NCBI GenBank assembly: GCA_963169565.1
Contig: CAUJDI010000045.1
Span: 77,277-115,492, forward strand
Length of the DNA stretch: 38,216 bases
Reading direction: 5' to 3'
Source: Bacillota bacterium
GTDB lineage: Bacteria > Bacillota > Clostridia > Christensenellales > Aristaeellaceae
Shown here: positions 24,724 through 32,147 of the stretch, piece by piece
How the letters are laid out: the number at the start of each line of letters is the position of its first letter
How positions within the stretch are numbered: position 1 is the first letter of the stretch
Notes under the pieces: model-generated
What the model was told of the DNA's origin: nothing
What the model saw: the letters and a program-made list of their open reading frames with translations, nothing else
Database searches by the model: none
Translations under genes and position numbers: made by a program

Positions 24724-26265
24724 TTGAACGAATTCTTGTCCACCCTCTCCAGCAGGCTGATCGACCTGCTGATCTACGGCGCCGTGGCCACCTGCTTTCT
24801 CACCGGTCTGATCAAGTGCGTTCTCCCGCTCAGGCGCGCGGCCCGATGTTTCCGCAAGGGCATCCACAGCCTGGCTGTGTTCAAGCCCAAGGACACGGGG
24901 CGCCCCGACTGGCAGGACAGCCTTTTCCTGGGCAAACCCATGCAGAAGCAGTGGAGCCGTTTCCTCCTGAACGCGGAGCAGCTGGACCAGAGGGGCCTTG
25001 GCTGCGACGTGGAGGACTATATCAATGATGAAAACGTTCTGTCCGGCTTCGCCCGCTTCCAGCTGGCCGAGGTCATCCCGGGCTTTCTGACCTCCCTCGG
25101 CATCCTGGGGACCTTCATCGGCCTGATGCGGGGACTTGGCACGCTGGACCTGAGCAGCGCCGAGAAGACAGTCGTCTCCGTCCACACGATGATTTCCGGG
25201 ATGACCTTCGCGTACGGCACCTCCATCGCCGGCCTGGTCGCCTCCCTGACTTTCAACATCCTTTTCCGCGCGGCGCAGGGGGCTGCCACCGGCGCGATGG
25301 ACGATTTCAATGAGGCTTTCTCAGAGGCCGTGATGCAGCGGCCGCTGGATGAACCGGTACGGCAGACCTGCTACATGGAAGACCAGGCAGCCTTCCTGTC
25401 CGGCGCTTTCACCGACATCAGCGGCAAGCTTGAAAGCGGAATCGGCGAGGCCGTCGAACGCTCCTTCGCCCCCATTTCCCAGAGCGTCCAGAGCTTCATC
25501 CTCCATGAGACCCAGGCCCAGGTGGAGGGCCTTAACCACGTCGTCAGCCAGTTCGTGGCGGGGATGAACAACTCCCTGGGCGGCCAGTTCGTTCAGCTGG
25601 GCAAGCTGCTCTCCCAGATCAACCAGTCCCAGACCGTGAACCTGGAATCCGTCAGCAGGACGATGTCCGCCGCCGACGCGATCATGGACAGCATCCAACG
25701 CACCGGTCAGGTCACCCAGACGGTGATCGACCGATTTGAAGGCTATATCAGCGAGCTGAGCCGCGCGCAGGAAAGCGGCGCGCAGCTGTCAGAGCAGACC
25801 GCCGGGATCCTGTCCGGCATGCACCAGGACGTCGTCCTGCAGAACCAGCGGTATCAGGCCCTGCAGGATGCCCAGTCCGACCTGATGCGGCAGATGGAGC
25901 AGTACGCAGCCTGGTCAGGACGCGTTCTCGAGGCGGTGGAAAAGCAATCCGACGCGGCGGGCGACCGCGCGCACGAGGTCGCCAATGAGATGAACCGTTC
26001 CGGCAAGCTCCTTCAGGAAAGCTACGCCGGTTTTGTGGAGAACATCTCCTCCGGCCTTGCCCGCACGATGGGGCTGTTTGAGGAGAACATGCGGGACATG
26101 ACCGTCCGCCTCATCAAGGACATGAAGGCCGCCGCGGAGAAGGCCGGAGAATCAGCGCCATTGGATATGAAGGGTTTCACCCGGGTCCAGCAGGCCCTCA
26201 ATGACATGACCCAGGCGCTGACCCGCGCGACGCGCGCCGCCGAGCAGATGGCGGAGGGCGCATAA
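24724..26265 (+). CDS. MotA/TolQ/ExbB-like channel protein with long cytoplasmic tail (ZorA-like)
   Basis: This 513-residue protein has three predicted membrane spans at about residues 13-35, 117-139 (EVIPGFLTSLGILGTFIGL) and 155-181 (MISGMTFAYGTSIAGLVASL). The last two carry the proline/glycine pattern of the MotA/ExbB/TolQ proton-channel fold. The remaining 330 residues form a long, mostly helical cytoplasmic tail with heptad-like stretches. This is the architecture of ZorA of the Zorya phage-defence motor rather than of flagellar MotA or ExbB, which lack such a tail. It would pair with the OmpA-like protein encoded next to form an ion-driven motor. The TTG start is fixed by the promoter just upstream. 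The family call is firm; any defence role is inference. Confidence 0.82.
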   Translation: MNEFLSTLSSRLIDLLIYGAVATCFLTGLIKCVLPLRRAARCFRKGIHSLAVFKPKDTGRPDWQDSLFLGKPMQKQWSRFLLNAEQLDQRGLGCDVEDYINDENVLSGFARFQLAEVIPGFLTSLGILGTFIGLMRGLGTLDLSSAEKTVVSVHTMISGMTFAYGTSIAGLVASLTFNILFRAAQGAATGAMDDFNEAFSEAVMQRPLDEPVRQTCYMEDQAAFLSGAFTDISGKLESGIGEAVERSFAPISQSVQSFILHETQAQVEGLNHVVSQFVAGMNNSLGGQFVQLGKLLSQINQSQTVNLESVSRTMSAADAIMDSIQRTGQVTQTVIDRFEGYISELSRAQESGAQLSEQTAGILSGMHQDVVLQNQRYQALQDAQSDLMRQMEQYAAWSGRVLEAVEKQSDAAGDRAHEVANEMNRSGKLLQESYAGFVENISSGLARTMGLFEENMRDMTVRLIKDMKAAAEKAGESAPLDMKGFTRVQQALNDMTQALTRATRAAEQMAEGA

Positions 26266-26266
26266 G

Positions 26267-27241
26267 ATGCGCATGATCCGCGCTGGAAGCAGGCAGATCA
26301 AGCGGGCTGACGTAGGCAGCTACTGGATCTCCTTTTCGGACATGCTTTCCAGTCTGCTGCTGGTGTTCATCCTCGCCTTGATGGTGAGCATCTATCAGTA
26401 TTATACGGTGCTGCACATCAAGACCCAGGAACTGGAAGCCCAGCAGGCGGAACTGGACAGGACGCAGATCGTCCTGGCGCAGAAGGAGGAGGACCTCCGT
26501 ACAGCCCAGGCGGAGCTGATGGGAAAAGAAGAAGAGGTCGCTTCCATCCAGATCCAGCTGCAGCAGCAGGAGGACGAGCTTTTCGCCGCCCAGACGGCAC
26601 TGAAAACGCAGCAGGATGAGCAGGCCCTGCTGCAGCTGCAGTTAGTTGCGCAGGAAACCTCGCTCAACGAGATGCAGCTCGCGATGGACCGGCAGCAGCA
26701 GCAGATCGACGAGCTGCTGGGTGTGCGCACCAAGATCATCCAGGACCTGAGTCTGGCCTTTGCCCAGAGCAATCTTGGGGTCAAGGTAAATGAGGATACG
26801 GGGGACATCATGCTGGACAGCACCCTGCTGTTCCAGACCGGTGAGGACGTCCTGCTCCCTGCAGGCCAGGCCCAGCTGGCGCAGCTGATCCCGGTATACC
26901 TGAGCGTCCTGCTCAGGCCTGAGTATGAGGCCTACGTAGCGGAAATCGTGATCGAAGGGCATACCGACTCGCGGGGCAGCTACCTGAGCAACCTTCAGCT
27001 GTCCCAGGCCCGCGCGCTGGGCGTGGCCACCTACTGCCTGGAGATGCCGGGGCTCCTTCCCCAACAGCAAAGCAGGCTCCAGAGCATCCTCACCGCCAAG
27101 GGCAGGAGCTATTCAGACCGGATCTTCTACCCTGACGGTACGGAGAACATGGACGCATCACGCAGGGTCGAGATCCAGTTCAGGCTGAAGGACTCCGAAA
27201 TGATCCAGAAGATGAATGACATCCTGCTTCGGGGCAACTGA
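26267..27241 (+). CDS. MotB/ZorB-like stator protein with coiled-coil stalk and OmpA-like domain
   Basis: This 324-residue protein has one membrane span (about 22-45) that opens with SYWISFSDMLSSLL. Asp25 stands where MotB, ExbD and ZorB carry the ion-binding aspartate. Residues 50-165 form a striking Gln- and Glu-rich coiled coil (for example LQQQEDELFAAQTALKTQQD), longer than the linker of typical MotB. Residues about 170-308 are an OmpA-like peptidoglycan-binding domain with EGHTDSRGSYLSNLQLSQARA and DASRRVEIQF. The gene starts one base after the channel gene, with GGAGG nine bases upstream, and its stop overlaps the next ATG. It fits a five-to-two stator unit anchored to the wall. Confidence 0.85.
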   Translation: MRMIRAGSRQIKRADVGSYWISFSDMLSSLLLVFILALMVSIYQYYTVLHIKTQELEAQQAELDRTQIVLAQKEEDLRTAQAELMGKEEEVASIQIQLQQQEDELFAAQTALKTQQDEQALLQLQLVAQETSLNEMQLAMDRQQQQIDELLGVRTKIIQDLSLAFAQSNLGVKVNEDTGDIMLDSTLLFQTGEDVLLPAGQAQLAQLIPVYLSVLLRPEYEAYVAEIVIEGHTDSRGSYLSNLQLSQARALGVATYCLEMPGLLPQQQSRLQSILTAKGRSYSDRIFYPDGTENMDASRRVEIQFRLKDSEMIQKMNDILLRGN

Positions 27242-27744
27242 TGAAAAAGATCGCGCTCGCGCTCGCGTTCATCGCGCTGATCGTCGGCGGCCTCACCCTG
27301 TGGGGCTATCTGAACGCCCGTCTTGAGATCAGCGTTGAAAGCGTGCAGCCGTTACCTGCGGAAACCTTTCAGGCCGAATTTGAACGGCTGACCGCGCTGA
27401 TCCAGGGGAACGCGGCCCGCGGGCTGGTGTATGACCCAGTCCTCAGTGGAAGCGCCGGGGACTACGTGATCCTGCAGTATACGCTTCTGGTCCGCAACCG
27501 CGGGTTGGTCCAGGCGGACATGCTGGAAGCCCAGATCGTTCCGGTCAAGGGCGACGTGTTCTGCTACTCCCAGCAGGAAGCCATGGGCCAGGACGTCAAC
27601 CTGTCCTTTGAGGTCGCGCCGGGACAGACCACGCGCTACCGCGTCTACCTGCTGACACGGAAAGACCTGCACGCGGTGCGGGATCTGCAGGTCAGCTATT
27701 ACATCTGGGGGAACCCCTTCATCATCACGGTGAAGTACGGATGA
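27241..27744 (+). CDS. Membrane-anchored extracytoplasmic protein of unknown family, third motor-operon gene
   Basis: I do not recognise this 167-residue protein. An N-terminal span (ALALAFIALIVGGLTLWGYL, residues 5-24) with lysines before it predicts a membrane anchor or uncleaved signal. The rest lies outside and looks beta-rich, with LQYTLLVRNRGLVQADMLEAQIV and a final LQVSYYIWGNPFIITVKYG, suggesting an immunoglobulin-like or NEAT-like sandwich; that is a guess. A single Cys is at FCYSQQ. Its ATG overlaps the stop of the OmpA-like gene by one base, so it belongs to the same operon and may be a third part of the motor. No ZorC, ZorD or ZorE-like gene replaces it. Confidence 0.7.
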   Translation: MKKIALALAFIALIVGGLTLWGYLNARLEISVESVQPLPAETFQAEFERLTALIQGNAARGLVYDPVLSGSAGDYVILQYTLLVRNRGLVQADMLEAQIVPVKGDVFCYSQQEAMGQDVNLSFEVAPGQTTRYRVYLLTRKDLHAVRDLQVSYYIWGNPFIITVKYG

Positions 27745-27825
27745 TTGTAGGAAAACACTGAGACAAGGGGCAGGGGATCCCAAACACAGGCCGGACTCCT
27801 GGTCCATGCGCTGTGATCCCTGCAC

Positions 27826-27839
27826 CATAAATATTTATG
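27826..27839. repeat. Perfect 14-base palindrome after the motor operon
   Basis: CATAAATATTTATG reads the same on both strands. It lies 82 bases after the motor operon, next to a looser pairing of GCAGGGGATC (27770-27779) with GATCCCTGC (27815-27823). It could be part of a 3' structure or a protein-binding site. Confidence 0.4.
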
Positions 27840-28030
27840 CTAAATGAATCCATCCCCTCACTCGAACCGATGACGGCACCTGACAGCAAATCATCTATTC
27901 TGCAAACTTCCGGCTTACCGTCTGAGCTGATGCCAGAAATTCCCATATAGCGATAGAAACAATATCTTGATGCAGCACCGCCTGTATGCCAATGAGACGG
28001 ATAAGCATTCATCAGTCAAAGCGCAAGTTC

Positions 28031-28456
28031 ATGGGGATCAATTTCATATATGAGAAAGCGCCAGACGCTATGGCGCTGCTGCATTTCGGGAGACCGCCGG
28101 AAGAAAGCAGCCTGGGCAGGGCACTGCTTGAGGCAATCAGGCAGGCTTTGAAAGGCGCAGGCCGGATGATACGCGGGGCAGCTTCGTGGCCGCGGCGACC
28201 ATCCATGCACCTGATTCCATCAGCAATGAAAAGGTTGAGCATGACCTCGGGATTCGTCAGGTCAGGAAGGCAATGAGCGGCGCATTGGCTTAAAGCCCGC
28301 ATCGGCGCGGACGCCGGTTGGGGTGAGGTAACATCGGTTTATGGAACGGGCAAGAACGTTCATGACGAAGCTGTCGGGCTGAAGCATGTCCCCACGGAGG
28401 ACAGGTGGTATATATTGATGCGTGATGTACTGGGACGGACAAGCGGGAAGAAGTGA
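28031..28456 (+). pseudogene. Frameshifted remnant of an unidentified gene
   Basis: The 27745-28927 stretch has no intact gene, but coding-like protein is visible in pieces. From ATG 28031 the frame reads MGINFIYEKAPDAMALLHFG and on to LLEAIRQALKG. The sense then appears to move to another frame (GSFVAAATIHAPD, KVEHDLGIRQVRKAMSG, stop 28291-28293). It then returns to the first frame (KARIGADAGWGEVTSVYG, HVPTEDRWYILMRDVLGRTSG, stop 28454-28456). Two compensating frame changes explain this best. I do not recognise the family. No ribosome binding site precedes the ATG. Chance open frames in GC-rich DNA are the alternative. Confidence 0.4.
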
Positions 28457-28572
28457 GCGGCGACCCGAACCCTTCACGAATCGACCTGCGCATCAGCCGG
28501 CGTCCCGGCCATGCGTACAGGCAGTATGCCATCAATTGGCGGGCTTGGGAAAAGACGATAACGCTTCAGAAG

Positions 28573-28794
28573 TCAGCCGCGCGCGGCGGGACGGAGTTCC
28601 CATTCCGTTTCTTCAAAGTCATATACAGGTTTCGCAAAACGCTGTACAGGGGCATCGTCAAACCCTTTGACCGCCTTCAGGTATTGTTTGCCGGTCGAGC
28701 CTGTATGCCCGAGCACGTTCCGGGCACAGTTTGAAGCATTTGACGGGATCAGTCTGCCAAACGGAGGGAAAGGCTTGGATAAAGAAAGAAACCC
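28573..28794 (-). pseudogene. C-terminal gene fragment without start, unidentified
   Basis: On the minus strand a frame of 73 codons without a good start ends in CARNVLGHTGSTGKQYLKAV, then GFDDAPVQRFAKPVYDFEE and TEWELRPAARG before a TGA. Its composition looks like real protein, but it is closed upstream by a stop at 28795-28797 and no family is recognised. It is best read as the 3' remnant of a decayed gene. Confidence 0.35.
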
Positions 28795-28927
28795 TCAGGA
28801 TCTGCCCGGTCATTGCAGCTACAGCACGGACTGCGGGAGTTTTCGGACTTACAGGATACGATGCGTTGATTCCTTTTTCCAATATACCTTGCTGATCAGC
28901 GGCTCCTTAGAAAATTTGGTTGGATAG

Positions 28928-28956
28928 TTGACACAGAAAGACATCCGTGTTATTAA
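28928..28956 (+). promoter_or_regulatory. Sigma-A-type promoter of the ROK regulator
   Basis: A perfect TTGACA (28928-28933), a 17-base spacer and TATTAA (28951-28956). It lies 38 bases before the ATG at 28994 and is overlapped by a palindrome. Confidence 0.75.
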
Positions 28957-28970
28957 TGAAATATTAATAA
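28950..28970. promoter_or_regulatory. Palindromic operator candidate over the ROK regulator promoter
   Basis: TTATTAAT (28950-28957) and ATTAATAA (28963-28970) form a perfect eight-base inverted repeat around GAAAT. It covers the -10 box and transcription start, the usual place for an autorepressor site. The ROK-family repressor encoded just downstream is the obvious ligand, but this is inference. Confidence 0.65.
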
Positions 28971-28993
28971 GTAAACGGAGAGGCACAGGGCAT

Positions 28994-30160
28994 ATGATTC
29001 ACCCTGGAACACCAGAAAACCTCGGCGCTCACAACAGGAGAGTCATCCTTGACTGTGTCCGCAAGCACGGGCCGCTTTCACGCGCGGATCTTTCCAGGAT
29101 GCTGAACATGAGTTTCCCTTCTGTATCCTCCAATATCAGGAAGCTGCTGGAGAGCCAGTACCTGAAGGAGGCCGGCAGCGGGAACAACAGCATCGGCAGG
29201 AAGTCAACCCTGGTGGAGTTCAACGCCACGTGGGGCTACATCATCGGCGCGGACATCGGGCGGTCCCAGATCCGCGTCATGCTCTGCGACCTTGAGGGGA
29301 AAGAGATCGTCTACCATAAACGGGATTACCGCGCGCTTAACGGGGAGAACGTCGCGGAGGAATGCCTGATCGGTTTGATCGAAGATACGGTCCAGAGCGG
29401 CGGCATCCAGGCCACGCAGGTCAAATACGTCAGCCTCGGCTTTCCCGGGATCCTGGACCCTAAAACCGGCAAGCTCATCCTTGTGCCCTTCATGACACCT
29501 ATTGACATTCATGGGATCACCCGGCGCATCCAGGCGTTCTGCCATGCCCCGGTCTTTGTGGAGAACAGCGTGAACCTGGGCGCGATCGGTGAGAAGTGGC
29601 AAGGCGCGGCGAAGGGATACAAGGACATCCTCTACCTCAGCCATGGCGTGGGCATCGGCTCCGCGCTGATCCTGAACGGAGAACTGTACAGGGGGGTCAA
29701 CAACGCGGCGGGAGAAGTGGGGTACATGGTGCCTGACCCGGCCGGATTGCGGGACAGGTTTGACGAACAGGGCGTGCTGGAGACCCTGGTATCCGGAAGC
29801 GCCATCCAGGAAAGCATGGCACGCAGCGGGCTTGGGAAGGATTTTCAGGGTCTGCTGGAAGAAAGCCGGAACAACCACCCCGTCGCACAGGAGCTGATAC
29901 GGAGAATTTACGATATCATCGGCATCATGTTGATCAACTCGATATCCGTCCTGAACGTGGAACTTGTCGTGTTCGGCGGGCGCCTGGGCGATTTCCTCGG
30001 CCCGACGCTGATCCCGGGCTGGCGCGATATCCTGTCAAGGCACGTTCCCTTCGTGCCGGAGCTCCTCACCTCACCTCTTCGCGAAAAGGCCAGTGTGCTG
30101 GGCGGTATCGCCATCGGGATGCGGGCGGTCAGCGACGCGCTGGTGGAGGAGTTGCTGTGA
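28994..30160 (+). CDS. ROK-family transcriptional repressor (NagC/XylR-like)
   Basis: This 388-residue protein has an N-terminal winged helix (GPLSRADLSRMLNMSFPSVSSNIRKL in segments, residues about 27-52) followed by a ROK sugar-binding domain. The ATP loop is altered (GADIGRSQIRV), the position of the kinase catalytic Asp reads ENSVNLGAIGE with Ser instead, and the CxCGxxGCxE zinc motif is missing. It is therefore a regulator and not a kinase. It probably senses a sugar or sugar phosphate handled by the downstream genes. The ATG at 28994 is chosen because the promoter at 28928-28956 excludes earlier starts; AGGG lies four bases upstream. The catabolic genes follow after 89 bases on the same strand. 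Confidence 0.88.
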   Translation: MIHPGTPENLGAHNRRVILDCVRKHGPLSRADLSRMLNMSFPSVSSNIRKLLESQYLKEAGSGNNSIGRKSTLVEFNATWGYIIGADIGRSQIRVMLCDLEGKEIVYHKRDYRALNGENVAEECLIGLIEDTVQSGGIQATQVKYVSLGFPGILDPKTGKLILVPFMTPIDIHGITRRIQAFCHAPVFVENSVNLGAIGEKWQGAAKGYKDILYLSHGVGIGSALILNGELYRGVNNAAGEVGYMVPDPAGLRDRFDEQGVLETLVSGSAIQESMARSGLGKDFQGLLEESRNNHPVAQELIRRIYDIIGIMLINSISVLNVELVVFGGRLGDFLGPTLIPGWRDILSRHVPFVPELLTSPLREKASVLGGIAIGMRAVSDALVEELL

Positions 30161-30249
30161 CACGCGGGACTGGGATGATTCCGCGCCGGTCGTGCAGGGA
30201 ACTCCGGCAACAATCCTCCGGCAGACCCAATGAATGGGAGTAACGTGGT

Positions 30250-31149
30250 ATGGATCTGAAAAAGCTCTACACCTGGTGCGCGGTTCCGGCAGGGGAGCTG
30301 GAAACCCACCCCGGTCTCCGGGTCCCTTTCCGCCTGGTCAAGGATTCGCAGGCGATGGGTCAGCTCATGGCAGAGGAGCTGGCGGAGGGGATCCTGCAGG
30401 CCAACCGGGAGGGCCGGAAGTTCCGCGCCGTCATCCCCTGCGGCCCCGGCTGCTGGTACAAGCCCTTTGAGGTTCTCGTCAACAGCCGAGGCATCTCTCT
30501 GCGCAACCTGGTGGTGTTCCACATGGACGAGTGCCTGGATTGGGAGGGCAAGACGCTGCACCCGGATGACCCGTACAACTTCCGCTCCACCATGGAAAGG
30601 TGTTTTTACGGCGGGATCAGGAAAGACCTTGCGGTACCGGAGGATCAGCGCTTCTTCCTGACGCCGGAAACGATGGAAACGGTCAGGAAGGAGATCTGGC
30701 GGGAAGAGCTGGACCTGACCTACGGCGGTTGGGGGCAGGACGGACACATCGCCTACAATCAGGCCCGCCGCGCGCCATACAGCCGTCTGTCGCTGGAGCA
30801 GCTGAGACGCTCATCCATCCGGATCCAGGACAACAATCAGGACACAGTCCTCGCGCTGGCGCAGCGCCAGTACGGCACCGCCTACCAGTTTGTGCCCCCC
30901 ATGTCGGTGACGCTGGGGATCGCGGAATGCCTTCGGGCCCGTAAAGTGCGCCTGTTCAGCGATACCGGCGCCTGGAAGCAGACAGCGCTGCGTGTCGCGC
31001 TGTTTTCGGATCTTGACCCGGAATATCCGATCACCTTGCTGCAGGAACATCCGGACGCCCTGCTGACAGCCACGCTGGCAACCGCTGAGCACCCCATTTC
31101 CCTCAACCCGCATTGGACGTTCCGTGGGGTCAACGATGGCCGCACTTAA
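30250..31149 (+). CDS. Glucosamine-6-phosphate deaminase/isomerase-like protein (NagB fold, divergent)
   Basis: This 299-residue protein has the NagB fold. VVFHMDECLDW (residues 88-98) matches the catalytic FxMDE, and GGWGQDGHIAYNQ (159-171) matches GxGxDGHIAFNE. Asp164 and His166 are kept, but the Glu that assists ring opening in NagB is Gln171. The phosphate loop GSTP of NagB is replaced by CGPGC (64-68). These changes suggest a different substrate, perhaps not a sugar phosphate. A Lys in AWKQTA may match the late phosphate lysine of NagB. GGGAG lies nine bases before the ATG. The stop lies 14 bases inside the kinase gene, showing co-translation. Confidence 0.8.
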   Translation: MDLKKLYTWCAVPAGELETHPGLRVPFRLVKDSQAMGQLMAEELAEGILQANREGRKFRAVIPCGPGCWYKPFEVLVNSRGISLRNLVVFHMDECLDWEGKTLHPDDPYNFRSTMERCFYGGIRKDLAVPEDQRFFLTPETMETVRKEIWREELDLTYGGWGQDGHIAYNQARRAPYSRLSLEQLRRSSIRIQDNNQDTVLALAQRQYGTAYQFVPPMSVTLGIAECLRARKVRLFSDTGAWKQTALRVALFSDLDPEYPITLLQEHPDALLTATLATAEHPISLNPHWTFRGVNDGRT

Positions 31150-32143
31150 GTTCACGCAAGTCATCGGGACGGGCGGCATCGGCGGCGGGATCCTGTTCGA
31201 GTTGGAAGGGAACCGCGCCCTGAGCCGCAATGAGACCCGCCTCGCCAGCCTTAGCCCGGCGAAGGATTACTGCAAGCTGCACATCATCCTCCACTACATC
31301 GCGCGCATCCTCGTCCCGGAGGCAGCCGTGCACGCCATTGGAGCCGTCGGGTCGGACCGGCCGGGGGCGGAACTGACGGAGATGATGAAGCAGGCCGGGA
31401 TCGGCACCGCCTTTGTCCGCTGCATACCGGATAAGCCGACGATGTACGCCGTCTGCCTTCAGTATCCGGACAAGTCCGTATGCAACATCACCACAGCGGG
31501 GAGCGCCAGCTCCCTGGTGAGCGAAGGGGACGTTGAAGCCGCCTTTGCGGGCCTCTCCAAGCCCGTTGACGGGGAGACCGCCGCCATCGCCGTGCCGGAG
31601 GTCCCCTTGGGCGCAAGGCTGGCCCTTCTCAGGCGGGCGAAAGCGGCGGGTGCGTTCTGCGTCGCCTCCTTCCTCAGCGACGAGGCGCAGGCGTTTGTGG
31701 ATGAGGGCGGCCTGCAGGTCACAGACCTCCTGGTCCTGAACGAGGACGAAGCTGCGGCCTTCTGCGGCGAAGTTGAAAAGGAGCCCTCCCGGCTGGCATG
31801 GAGGTGCTATGAAAAGCTCCGTCTCGCCCGCGGGGAGGCCCTGCTGGCGGTCACTTTCGGCGCTCTGGGCAGTTACGCCTGCCGGGAGGGGACGATCCGC
31901 TATCTCCCCGCGCAGCCGGTCAAAGCGGTCGCGACGGGCGGCGCAGGGGATGCGTATCTGGCCGGAATCGTCTGCGGCCTCGCCCTGGGGCTGCCTTTCC
32001 TGCCGGAAAGCGGCGCCTCAGCCGCGGGTCTGGGATCCCGGCTGGCCGCGGAATCCGTCAAGGTGATGGATACCATCGCGGGGCACATCGACCGGGAACT
32101 TGCGCTGCGCCTGGTTGAAGAACTGGGAAAGGCGGAGGGCTGA
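31136..32143 (+). CDS. PfkB-family carbohydrate kinase
   Basis: This 335-residue ribokinase-like protein has the N-terminal TQVIGTGGIGGGILFELEGN, a sugar-binding core with IGAVGSDRPGAELTEMM, and the C-terminal signature ATGGAGDAYLAGIVCGLA, where the family has GAGDxF with the catalytic Asp. A cysteine-rich variation (AVCLQYPDKSVCNIT) precedes the lid. It probably phosphorylates a sugar released by the GH4 hydrolase or made by the isomerases; the exact sugar is unknown. The ATG at 31136 has GGGG six bases upstream and lies inside the end of the NagB-like gene. The galM gene starts four bases after its stop. Confidence 0.87.
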   Translation: MAALKFTQVIGTGGIGGGILFELEGNRALSRNETRLASLSPAKDYCKLHIILHYIARILVPEAAVHAIGAVGSDRPGAELTEMMKQAGIGTAFVRCIPDKPTMYAVCLQYPDKSVCNITTAGSASSLVSEGDVEAAFAGLSKPVDGETAAIAVPEVPLGARLALLRRAKAAGAFCVASFLSDEAQAFVDEGGLQVTDLLVLNEDEAAAFCGEVEKEPSRLAWRCYEKLRLARGEALLAVTFGALGSYACREGTIRYLPAQPVKAVATGGAGDAYLAGIVCGLALGLPFLPESGASAAGLGSRLAAESVKVMDTIAGHIDRELALRLVEELGKAEG

Positions 32144-32147
32144 GGGG

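Noticed and set aside
24724-27241. Flagellar MotAB stator
   Set aside because: No flagellar or chemotaxis genes are near, the channel protein has three membrane spans and a 330-residue tail, and the stator has a long stalk, unlike MotAB.
24724-27744. Complete Zorya system
   Set aside because: The channel and stator fit, but no helicase, nuclease or ZorC-like gene is present on either side, so a full defence system cannot be claimed.
28453-28734. 93-residue plus-strand frame with basic composition
   Set aside because: No ribosome binding site or family match; it overlaps the better coding-like fragment on the minus strand.
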